Positions 45,536 to 56,044 of a DNA stretch of 64,000 bases are shown in pieces. The translations under genes and the position numbers were made by a program. The notes under the pieces were generated by a model. It saw only the letters and a list, made by a program, of their open reading frames with translations. It was not told where the DNA came from and did no database searches. Numbering within the stretch: the stretch's first letter is position 1; each line of letters begins with the position of its first letter. The DNA lies in contig JBBCBC010000021.1 of the NCBI GenBank assembly GCA_037126765.1, positions 24,321,434 through 24,385,433 of the forward strand, written 5' to 3'. The DNA comes from Stenogyne calaminthoides. Its lineage: Eukaryota; Streptophyta; Magnoliopsida; Lamiales; Lamiaceae.

Positions 45536-46202
45536 ATGTCGCAACCTTTTAATCAACTGAAATATATGCTCAAAGAAAACCAACTCACTGGTGAAAACTA
45601 TGTCATTTGGAAACGTAATATGTCTTTTGTCCTCACTGCACAAAAACATCATTGGGTTCTTGGCGAACCAAAACCTGAAAAAATCACTAAAGGGTCATCA
45701 AGTTCGGAAAGATGTTTGTACAAAATCTTGGAGCAAGCAAATGAATAATTGAAACCGATAATCTTGACTTCACTGTCTGATGATTTAAGGCTCATTCATG
45801 AGGGAATTGATTCAGCTGCGGAGATTGTTCAAAGTCTTGAGGAAATGTTTTCCTCTGAGAGCTGTATGATCAAGGAGTTTCATCAAAATGGAGTTGAAAA
45901 GCTAAAGATGATTGAGGGAACGCCCGTAAGGGATCACTTTCTCAAAATTAGAAGCCATTTTGAAAAACTTTCTTACCTAGGTACACGGTACTGTGATGAG
46001 GCTCAAATCGAATTCTTGTTCCTAACTCTTCCAAGATGCTTTAATGAGTTCTATTGTAATTTCATGATGAGTGATCACATGTTTACCATGGACACCCTAC
46101 AAGAGATCTTGGAGACGGTAGAGAAACACTTGGGACAAGAAGATGAAGCTTTGTTGACTAAGAAACTACTCTCAAGATCTAGATCAATGGAAGGTAAGAT
46201 TG
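45536..46202 (+). pseudogene. Copia gag (Cop-4), fused to integrase by deletion
   Basis: ATG at 45536 (MSQPFNQLKYMLKENQLTGENY). In-frame TAA at 45746-45748, then open again through EGTPVRDHFLKIRSHFEKLSYLG, FLFLTLPRCFNEFY and TMDTLQEILETVEKHLGQ. The frame then meets integrase sequence near 46202, so the zinc knuckle, protease and first integrase half are missing. The integrase after the join is in a different frame (the gag frame ends at 46282). Confidence 0.9.
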
Positions 46203-46618
46203 AGCAGAGAATCATAAGGAAAAGACTATCAAGTTTCTACGATCTGATCGTGGGGGCGAATATCTCAGCGATGAATTTTTGAACTACCTATCGGAAGAGG
46301 GGATTGCATCCCAGTTGACTGCACCCGGTACCCCTCAACAAAACGGGGTTGCAGAACGAAGAAATAGAACACTTTTAGAAATGGTAAGGTCAATGATGAG
46401 TTATGTGGATTTACCAAAACAGTTCTGGGGTTACGCATTAGAAACAGTGGCTTACATTCTGAACCTAGTGCCATCCAAATCGGTACCTAAAACCCCGAGA
46501 GAATTGTGGAAGGGGCGCAAGCCCAGTTATGGACACATTGGGATCTGGGGGTGTCCGGCATACGTGCTAGACAAGGAAGTCGGTAAATTGGATGCACGTT
46601 CGGAATTAAGGATGTTCA
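46203..46618 (+). pseudogene. Copia integrase core, first segment (Cop-4)
   Basis: Starts at [21 protein letters not shown] with the second catalytic Asp intact, then [21 protein letters not shown] with the Glu, [15 protein letters not shown] and [12 protein letters not shown]. Cop-5 inserts after ELRMF; the frame continues at 57867 with IGYPEGTKG. The first catalytic Asp is gone with the upstream deletion. Confidence 0.92.
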
Positions 46619-48459
46619 TGTTGGGGTTATACTGGAAAGTATGCTTTTACTTTCAATAACCAAACTGAATTTCTATCTTATTTACTGAAATAAATTATTT
46701 ATCATTGATGCTTTAAATATCATTGAATGTTACATATATTTACTGCATAACTGTTCAATAAATAGTACGTGTTACATTGTAGTTAATTTAGTGATACCAG
46801 ATCACGGAAGATTAAATTAACAGTCCCTTGTAACTAAAAGTACATCGTTCACGACCTAGATGGAAATGGACAATCCATCGTGAAAGGTTGAAGTGTAAGG
46901 CTCGGATTGGTTTGTCTTGACCAAGAGATTACACTAGTGCTTGATTGATGCACTGAATAGGACCTACATGAGGATAAATTCTTCAGCACTGAACTAGGAA
47001 GAATTAGACCTCAGTGGTTCATTATTTCTTAATCTTCGTCCCTTAAATAGGATCGTGTGTGGTTAGTAATTATTGCTTTGACTTATGACGGGTAGAGAAT
47101 CAATGAGATTCAATACTTTATATCTTGGGCAATATTATTGGTCACATGCGATTGCTAAGATTTAATACGAAGAATCGTGTGCAAGTACGCTTGTTCGATT
47201 TGCCACCTTGGAAGGTTCATAAGATTTATCATACCAAATCTTGCAAGTGGAATTAGTTTCCTGTATGAATAATAATGTTGAACCGTTCCTTGACCAAGGA
47301 CAAAAAGATATTAATTAATGGAAAGCTATTTCAGTGGCTTGAATTAATTAATGGGCTAGATAATCTTAAACACGAGAAATAATAACCAGGAGCCATATTA
47401 ACAGTAATATGGGTTAAGATGGATAGTGCAATATTAATTATGTAGTGGGATTAATTAATATTTATGGGCTTGAATAATATTGTGGCTCAATATTGATAAT
47501 TAGAGATCCATTGGAAGGTCCAATCTTAATTCTCCTAAAGGCCCCTCAAGTAGCCCAGACATAAAGTCCAATAACTGAAAAATGTGTTTAAAATAAAATA
47601 ATTTTTTGCTACTATTTTTCATAAAATTTTCGAAAAATATGAATAAAAGGGGAGAAAGATTTTATTTGAATTTTGTTATGGAATGAAGACATGTATTATT
47701 GGAATACAAGATTATCTCATTAAATTCAAGAAATCTCCCACTTGGATATTTATATTAGAATTTTCAAAAATAAAGAAAAAGAAGGAAAAAAAAAGATTTT
47801 CTTGATTTTCTTGAAAAGATATTATGGAAGATATGTATTCTTGGAATACAAGTATATCTCATAAATTCAAGAAGATCCAAATCTTGGAATCTTTATCCTC
47901 CTTTTTCGAAAATTCCATAACAAATAAGAGAGTGAGATTTTTATGGAATATTTAATTATGGAGAAAAGAATATATTGAATATATATTCAAGATTTCTTGG
48001 AGATCAAGAAAGAGATTTTCTCTCCCCTTTTTCCATGAAAAAATCGGCCAACACCTCTTATAAATAGGGGATGATTCTTTCATCCCTAAGTGCAATTCCA
48101 TGTGTTGGAAAAATTAGAAATCCACAAAGGTGGTGCAACATATAATTTATTTTTCCTTTTGTTAATTGTTCGCGAGCATCCTACAACCGGATTGACGAGC
48201 AAGGACTTGGGAATACTTGGGAAGGTCTTTTGGTGTGTTCGTGTCAACGAAGTCCATTGCCTTTCCAAAAGGTTAGTTCACGTAAACCCGTAGCAATTCC
48301 GCATGCGTAGGATTTATGTGAACTGTTTATATGCATGATTTGTTGTTGAATTATTACTTGAATTAATATAGGATTAATTCATGCTAGTAATAATTGTTAG
48401 AATTAAATTTGTATTTAAATATTCATCCCGAATAGATCCGGGCAATTAATTCCCCAACA
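46619..48459 (+). repeat. 5' LTR of Cop-5
   Basis: 1,841 bp, TGTTGGGGTTATACTGG to AATTCCCCAACA. TATAAATA at 48059-48066. The block CAATTCCATGTGTTGGAAA, common to all family LTRs, follows. Confidence 0.95.
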
Positions 48460-48461
48460 AC

Positions 48462-48473
48462 TGGTATCAGAGC
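48462..48473 (+). promoter_or_regulatory. Initiator-Met primer-binding site of Cop-5
   Basis: TGGTATCAGAGC, a perfect iMet match, two bases after the LTR. Confidence 0.92.
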
Positions 48474-49973
48474 CTCGGTTTCGGGCTCTGAGTTTTAAAT
48501 TGTAATTTAATTCATTTTTATTAAATTTGAAATTGGATAGTAGAATTGTTAGATCTTTTTTGCAGGTATTCAATTGTCATGGTATTTGATGAATGTTTAT
48601 ATTTATGCATGCATATAAATTGTGGTTTTAATTCGATTCGTTCGAATTCATTTTGCCTCATGAGAAAATCAACGAGTAGATTAGGATTTGTTTGATTCGT
48701 TCAATGTAATAGACTAGTCTAGATCTAGGTTTATTTATTTTTTGTAAATAAATTGTATCCGGATCGTGAGCCAAGACGAAGACGATGAATTAAAGACGGA
48801 TGGATCCGAAACCGGGTGCAGGCGGCGCGCGTCACGCGAAACATGCCAAGGGAGGCACACGTGTGATGCGGGCGCACGCAGGCACGCACGGGCATGGCAC
48901 GAGGCCGAGGGCTGAGCGCGCGCGGGATCAAGGCCAACCTCACACGGGCGCGACAAAGACAAAGGCACGACGGGCGGATGCGTGAGCTTTGCGTCTTGCG
49001 GGCGGGGCGAGGCTCGGCATGGGCGGCACACGCGAGTGCTCGTGGCGGGCGACCTGGGCACGCAATGCACTCGCCGAGGGCCGCCGGATCGGATCTTGGC
49101 TGGGCGCCAGGGCGAAGGGACGGGCGCCGATCGACACGGCCGGGGGAGTGCAAGGCGCGCACTCCGACCCACGAGCTGGTCGATGACGTTGCTTGACGTG
49201 ACGATTCTATTCGAGACAATCAAGCGGGAGCTTTTCGAGACGAACGATGAAAGCAAAGAAGACGATTTCTCTAGATCAAGACATGACAAAAATTAACAGT
49301 GACAATTGGATATATGTGCCCAAGGAGTTTAATTTTGTTTTGATGTTTGTGCATTATTTTATGCTTATTTAAATTGTGTTTGAATATGCGATGCATGAGA
49401 AAATGTTTTGAAAAATCTCACATTCGAAAATTACTAAGTATGTTTAAATAATTAATTGACAATTTTATTCCGAATTATAAAATTGAATTAATTTTACCTC
49501 CGTGATTTATTTATTTGTGAATTCTTTTGGAGAAATTCCCCCCACGGGACGGTCAAAAGATGGCTTTCACATGAATAAATTCCAAACAGATGATTGTGGA
49601 TTATTATTAGTGGCGACGATGACCTTCCCCACGAGGCTCGTTCAAAGCAAAATAATAATTTTGTATTTAATCATGGTTATTACTTAGGTATAAAATTGAT
49701 ATGCATATACTTCCCCGAAGTCCCTGCCAATTTTATATTGGTCAAGTGGGAGCCAACTATTAATCTGAATATTAAAGGTTTGTAACTATTTTCTTGTTTG
49801 TAACCTGCTTGAATATGTTTAAATAATGACCCACCCCACGTGGCTTATTTAAACTGTTTTGAGATGTTGGCTGATGCATGTTCATATTTTTTTTGAGATT
49901 TCAATATGATACATGTGATTGAACCTTGTGATATATTTGTACTTATGCAAATTGTTATTTATTTCCGTTCAAC
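48474..49973 (+). other. 5' leader of Cop-5, with GC-rich island
   Basis: 1.5 kb. The GC-rich island is the longest of the three (48810-49200) and differs in sequence from the islands of Cop-2 and Cop-4, although both flanks are shared (GAAACATGCCAAGGGAGGCA at the start, GCTTGACGTGACG at the end). Motif copies at 49619-49639 and 49825-49844, the second with CCAC/GTGG in place of CCTC/GAGG. The CACGGGACGGTCAAAAGATG block lies near 49543. Confidence 0.75.
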
Positions 49974-51221
49974 ATGTCGCAACCTTTTAATCCACTGTTC
50001 AATATACTTAAAGAAAATTTACTTACTGGTGAAAACTTCGTTGATTGGAGTCGTAAACTTACTATTGTCCTCACTGGACAAAGCCATAACTGGGTTCTCA
50101 CTACAACTAAACCAGAAAAGCCAAATGATGAGTCAACTAAAGCGGTTAAGAAAGAGTATGCTGACTGGGAGCGTTCCAACGAAATGGCAAAGTGTACCAT
50201 CTTGGCTTCAATGTCAGATGTGTTACAACACCAACACCAGAACTTTGAGACCGCTGCAGACATCATGACTAGTCTTAAAGCGATGTTTCAACATCAGAAC
50301 TGTGTGGCTCGTCAGATCACCATGAGGGACTTGCTCTCTATGAAAATGGTGGAGGGAACGCCCGTAAGGGAACACGTTCTCCAGATGATGGCTCACCTTA
50401 ACAAGCTTGAGGTACTTGGCACTGAATACGACATCGAGACCCAAATCAATTTCGTGATCCACTCTCTGCCGAAAAGTTTTGAACAGTTCAGGCTGAACTA
50501 CCAAATGAACAATCAGAAGTTCTCGATGCCTGATCTGTTGCAAGCTTTAGTCTCGACAGAGGAGATATTGGGGCAAAAGAGCCAAGCCTTGGTGGCAAAT
50601 GGACCTTCTTCTTCTTCTAGGCCAAAAGGTGGTAAGAACAAGAAAAAGGATAAAGGCCACAAGCAAGTGAACTCAAGTGTTGCCAAGGGCAAAGAAAAGG
50701 TAAAAGGGGGTGGAGGAGTGAGTAAGACAGCTAAGGGGAAGTGCTTCAATTGCGGTGAAAAAGGACATTGGAGGTCAGCCTGTTCCAAACCCAAAAGGAA
50801 TGGAAAGAAAGGTAATTCTCACGCACTAGTTGTTGAAACTTGTTTAGCGGCGTATGCCTCCCATTTATGGGTGGTGGATACGGGATCCACTGATCATGTA
50901 TGTTTCACTTTACAGGGGTTCAAGCGGACTTGGCAACTTAGTGGGAGTGAGATCCTCATCACACTGGGCGATGCTACGAGAGTGGCAGCTGAAGCAGTGG
51001 GAGAAGTGCACCTGTCTTTTGAAGAGAGAGTTTTAATATTAAGAGATGTTATTTACGTTCCTAGTTTTAGAAAGAATTTGATTTTGGTTTCTAAACTTTA
51101 CCTTGATGGATATTCGGTTACTTTTGACAAAGTTGTTACCATTTCTCTTTATGATAAATTTATCTGTCACGGAACGTTGTCGAATAATCTCTATACAATT
51201 AACAGTGCACACCACTCATGA
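49974..51221 (+). pseudogene. Copia gag - protease - pre-integrase (Cop-5)
   Basis: 415 codons open from ATG 49974 (MSQPFNPLFN). The Gag core has EGTPVREHVLQMMAHLNKL and IHSLPKSFEQFRLNYQM; then a Lys/Gly-rich basic linker (218-255), an intact zinc knuckle CFNCGEKGHWRSAC (257-270) and the aspartic protease motif VVDTGSTDHVC with the catalytic Asp at 302. The frame ends at a TGA (51219-51221) inside the GAG-pre-integrase region (NNLYTINSAHHS). This is the best preserved Gag of the family here and the reference used to judge the others. As part of a broken polyprotein it is still listed as a pseudogene. Confidence 0.93.
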
Positions 51222-52136
51222 AATGCATCCTATAACACATCAACTATTTCCGATAAAAGAAAACGTTCATCAGAAGTGAACGAGACACTTCTATGGCATC
51301 TCAGATTGGGACATATTAATCCAAAAATGATTCAAAGGTTGGTAGAAGATGGTTCATTGGAGTCTCTCCGGGTTGAACCAATCCCAACTTACGAATCATG
51401 TTTGGATGGTTAAATGACCAAGAGGGCATTCGGAGCCAAGGGGAATAGAGCCAAAGAAGTGTTAGAAATCGTTCACACAGAAGTATGTGGTCCAATGTCA
51501 ATCAAAGCAAGAGGAGGTTATGAGTATTTCGTCATCTTTATTGATGATTACTCAAGGTACGACTATATTTTCCTTATGAAGCATAAATCTGAGACCTTTG
51601 ACAAATTCAAAGAATTTAAGGCTCAAGCAGAGAATCATAGGAAAAAATATATCAAGCCTCTAAGATCTGATCGTGGAGGCGAGTACCTCAGTGATGAGTT
51701 TTTTGAACTACTTGTCAGATGAAGGGATTGTATCCCAGCTAACTGCACCCGGAACCTCTCAACAAAACGGGGTTGCAGAGCGATGAAACAGAACTCTTTT
51801 AGAAATGGTTAGATCAATGATGAGTTATGCGAATCTACCCAAGTCGTTCTGGGGTCATGCCTTGGAAACAACGGCTTATATTCTGAACTTGGTGCCATCC
51901 AAATCGGTTCCCAAAACTCCCAAAGAATTGTGGACCGGGCGCAAGCCCAGTTTGAGACACATGAGAATTTGGGGGTGTCCGGCCTACGTGTTGGACAAGG
52001 AAGCCGGAAAATTGGATCCTCGATCAGAATTAAGGCTGTTTATAGGATACCCCGAGGGAACAAAAGGGTGTATGTTATATGGTCCCGAAGATCAAAAGGT
52101 GTAATAAGCACCCACTTTAGATTTTTGGAAGAAGAC
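51222..52136 (+). pseudogene. Copia integrase (Cop-5)
   Basis: Continues after the TGA with LRLGHINPKM. The zinc-binding CESC reads YESC, and a TAA follows (CLDG*MTK). The core starts HTEVCGPM, so the first catalytic Asp is Glu; RSDRGGEYL keeps the second Asp. A sixth T in GAGTTTTTTGAAC (near 51700) shifts the frame by +1. In the new frame QQNGVAER is followed by a TGA (51784-51786), then [13 protein letters not shown] and [11 protein letters not shown] stop follows DQKV, and sLTR-2 inserts after FRFLEED. Confidence 0.92.
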
Positions 52137-54140
52137 TGTTGGTCCCGGTGCAAACGAGTCTTACACGTGTATGGGGGGGGAATACACGTGTTCAGTGTTT
52201 TTAAAACTTTTTCTTCATCGAGGTCACTTTTGGGTCGATAATCCTCAAGATTAGGTTTCGAGAAGCACAGATCGCTCCGAGTCAAAGTCTCATCGAGACA
52301 GTGATCCCGAAGTTGCTTTTCGGATACCTCGGATAATCCCAACCGAGTCCCGAGTGTCAGAGATCCCGAGTTGCTTGGATCGATAACTAACTTATCGAAT
52401 CCTCGTAAGAAAGAGAGTTCGGTTTGGTAACTATCTGTTCTAGCTACTCAGTCGTGCGGAATGGTTGGCCCTTAGTTTATACTCGTTTTAAGCTTTGCTG
52501 AAAAACCTTCCCTTTATGAAATAATGATTAAGCTGTGATTCAATTACATGCAACTTCAGTGGATTGATTCCAACTGAATATCAGTGAAAAGTATGCTTTC
52601 AAAATCAAGTCAATGCAACAGTTAGCACATATAAGGAAAGCAATAAAGAACACAGCAATTATAGTGGTTCAGAGACTCAAGCTCCTACGTCCACTCTCCC
52701 TGACTCTTCAGAGAAATTCACTATCACTTCTGAGTTTTCTGACTACCTCGCGTAGTTTACTTACTCAACTCGCCCTCGAGTTTTTCGACTACTCCACGAG
52801 TTTACTTACTCAACCCGACCTTGAGCTTTTCGACTACCGTAGTAGTTTACTTACTCAAAACACAAACAAGCTTTGGGACTACCCAGCAGCTTACTAACTT
52901 CTCCTCTAGAGTTTTTTCGACTACTCGCTGCAGGTTTTACTAACTCTTTACAACCCTTCTCACCAACAAACACACTCCAACTACCTTCTCAAGGGTTTGG
53001 GGTTTCTCGGTTGGTTTCCAACTAGGATGAGATATCCTTTACAATGAAGCACAATGCAAAAGAGGATATCTCGACTAAGCTTTGGATAATTCTTATCAAG
53101 CTAGGCTTAGTATAGTGAGCTCTCTTCAATATAGAAGCACTTGGGAAATTCTAAGTTTTTCGAGTGCTTTAACTTTTGCAAGAATAAGTTTGAGCTCTTG
53201 AGTTGCGTATAAATTTCCCGTAACCTTACAATGTAGAGGGTCACCAGTATTTATAGGCATACACCAAGGTCACTCTTGAAAACTATCCGTTGGAGAGATA
53301 GCTTCTTGAGTTTCCTCTTAAGGTGTGTGAGGAATGGCTATATTTAGGATTTGAAACTCCCTAGCACGTTTTAGGCAATAGCCTTTCATGTAGCCGGTCT
53401 TCACCCTTTTTGCAGTCTGGAACTTTTGTACATCTGACATCTTTTACAAATGACCATCCACCGTCGATTGTCGAGATGGTACGATGTTGTCTTCCTCTTT
53501 TTGACTTTTGTCTCCAGTTAAAGGTAGACACCTTCAACGGCTCTTTTGGTTACAAACTCTGAGTTTGATATAACCTTAACAACACTTCTGACTTAGTTCC
53601 TTTTGTCTGCATTTGAATGTCTTGGCAAATATCTATTTTCTAAGGAATCGCGATCTTCTCGAGATTGCATCCTTGAGATAGATATATTGGTGCCTCGGAA
53701 CATTGATTCATATCGAGTATTGAAGACATTATCGAGTCTTGATAATTCTTGTGCCTTGATATTCTTGATCTTGATTCTCGATCTTGATCTTGCGTCTTCA
53801 GAGTCTTCTGAGTCTTCAAGGTCTTCTGAGTCTTCTGAGTCTTTATAGTTTATCTTGGTGATGTCTTGAGTCTTCATCTTGAGTCTTGATTCCTCGGTAT
53901 CCTCTTGAAGTCTTGATATCTCTAGTTTCATACTGAAACTTCAGTTTCTTGAAACATCTTTGAGTTCTTGAGTCTTGAACTATATCTGAACTATATCTGC
54001 GACTATACATTTTGCAGATAACATCCTGAGTACTTTAAAACTGAATCCTGACTCAACTATCAAGATCATTCTGAACATGTCATACTCAGGGGTTTTGGGA
54101 TCTTAATCAAAATCATATATATTAAATTCATCTCCCAACA
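52137..54140 (-). repeat. sLTR-2: Sirevirus-type solo LTR
   Basis: 2,004 bp, ends TGTTGGTCCCGG and CATCTCCCAACA, perfect target duplication AAGAC (52132-52136 and 54141-54145). Same family as sLTR-1, minus orientation, TATA complement at 53248-53255. It is longer than sLTR-1, and in several blocks it differs from it by replacement of CTG/CAG with CG or TCG (see findings). No internal sequence remains. Confidence 0.93.
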
Positions 54141-55927
54141 AAGACTATATGTACGAAAGAAAACCCAGAAGTGAGATTACCTTAAATGAGCTAAGGGGGC
54201 TAACCTCAGTGCCAACTGTACAAGATGACATACCAAACGACACACTTACACAATCGGAACCTCGTCATAGTGGGAGGGTTGTAAGACAACCCGAGAGATT
54301 CATGGGGGTAGGAGAGTCCTCGGACTTAGTCCCCGGTCAAGATGAATCAGACCCATGGACGTACGACGAGGTAATCCAAGATAAGGATGCAGTTTCTTGG
54401 CAAACAACAATGGAAGCCAAAATGGGTTCTATGGATCATAACAGAGTGTGGGAGCTAGTCGAACCACTTAATGGGGTCAAACCCATTGGTTGCAAGTGGG
54501 TATACAAGAGGAAAAGAGGACCGGACGGGAAGGTGGAAACCTTCAAGGCAAGGCTTGTGGCGAAAGGTTATGCTCAAAAAGAAGGGATCGACTATGAGGA
54601 AACTTTTTCACCTGTAGCAATGCTCAAGCCCATTTGAATTCTCTTGTCGATTGCTGCGCATCTCGACTTTGAAATCTGGCAAATGGATGTCAAGACAGCT
54701 TTCCTTAACGGAAGTCTTGAAGAGGAAATCTATATGCAACAACCCCAAGACTTCATTGAAAAAGGCCAAGAACACCTAGTTTGTAAGCTCAAGAAGTCCA
54801 TTTACGGACTCAAACAAGCATCCAGAGCTTGGAACCAATGTTATGATCAAGTAATAAAGTCTTATGGGTTTGATCAAAACGAGTACGAAAGTTGTGTATA
54901 CAAGAAGCTTGTCGAAACTGCATTGGTATTCTTAGTACTATACGTACACGACATTCTGCTCATCGGGAACGATGTAAAGGTGTTGTCAGACGTAAGGGCA
55001 TGGCTTTCAAAATAGTTTGATATGAAGGACTTAGGGGCAGCCGGGCACATCCTTAGGATCAAGATCCCTCAAGATCACAAGAAAATGATGATATGCTTAT
55101 CACAAGCTTCATATATAGACACTGTCTTGAAGCGATTCAGCATGCAAGATTCCAAGAAAGGCTTCGTACCTTTCAGACATGGAATCTATCTATCCAAGGA
55201 AATGTGCCCTAAGACACAAAAGGAGATAGATGACATGAAAGGCATTCCTTATGCTTCGGCTATCGGAAGCCTTATGTATGCAATGCTGTGCACGAGACCA
55301 GATATCTGCTTTGCCGTTGGCATGGTGGCAAGATATCAAAGTAATCCGGGAAAAGAGCATTGGACGGCAGTTAAGAACATTCTGAAGTATCTGAAAAGAA
55401 CTCGAGATAGAATGTTAGTTTATCAGTCAGATAGTCTAATCCCCATCGGTTACATGGACTCGGATTTCCAATCAGACTTAGATTCCAGAAAATCTACCTC
55501 CGATAGTGTGTTTTGCATGGGGGGAGGAGCCATGACATGGAGAAGCGTTAAACATAAATGCATTGCCGATTCTACCATGGAAGCCGAATATGTAGCTGCT
55601 TGCGAGGCAGCGAAAGAAGCGGTTTGGCTCAAGAACTTCCTAGTGGACTTGGATGTAGTTCCGAATTTGCCCAGCACAATCACTGATTATTGTGATAATG
55701 TCGGAGCAGTTGCAAATTCAAGGGAACCAAGAGCCCACAAGGCCAGCAAACACATTGAAAGGAAATACCATCTTATACGAGAAATCGTTAAGAGAGGAGA
55801 TATAGAGGTGGCAAAGATCGCGTCAGAAGACAACCTAGCGGATCCATTCACAAAGGGTCTGCCTCAGAACACATTCGAGAGACATGTGGAAGGAATGGGT
55901 GTCAAGACCGTTGTCAATCTGCTTTGA
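54141..55927 (+). pseudogene. Copia RT - RNase H (Cop-5)
   Basis: One frame from the sLTR-2 target site to TGA at 55925-55927. Order: linker ([17 protein letters not shown]), RT ([38 protein letters not shown]), RNase H (GYMDSDFQSD, EAEYVAACEAAKEAVW, CDN, LADPFTKGL). Stops at 54635-54637 (TGA) and 55013-55015 (TAG in LSK*FDMK, the same codon as in Cop-1). The catalytic RT box is YVHD instead of YVDD. Otherwise full length. Confidence 0.95.
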
Positions 55928-56044
55928 GTATAATTGAGAGATATTATTAGGTTCGTGTAGGTGACATTAGATGTCACGCATTAGGAACTACACGAGACAT
56001 GCTGTAGTATACTTAAAAGCAGACTTTGAGTATAAGTGGGAGAT
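55928..56044 (+). promoter_or_regulatory. Duplicated polypurine tract with palindrome (Cop-5)
   Basis: AAGTGGGAGAT at 56034-56044 abuts the LTR. The upstream copy is altered here (TATAATTGAGAGA, ~55928-55940). The palindrome GTGACAT-TAG-ATGTCAC is perfect (55961-55977). Confidence 0.8.

Noticed and set aside
48086..48293. Small ORFs around CCACAAAGGTGGTGC in the Cop-5 LTRs (also at 57483-57678 and 2776-3030)
   Set aside because: They lie in the R-U5 region just after the TATA box. The DNA is conserved as LTR, but the reading frames are not preserved between subgroups.
53593..53931. Acidic repeat ORF (EDSEDLEDSED) on the minus strand of sLTR-2
   Set aside because: It arises from TCTTCAGAG-type short repeats in the solo LTR; no counterpart frame in sLTR-1.
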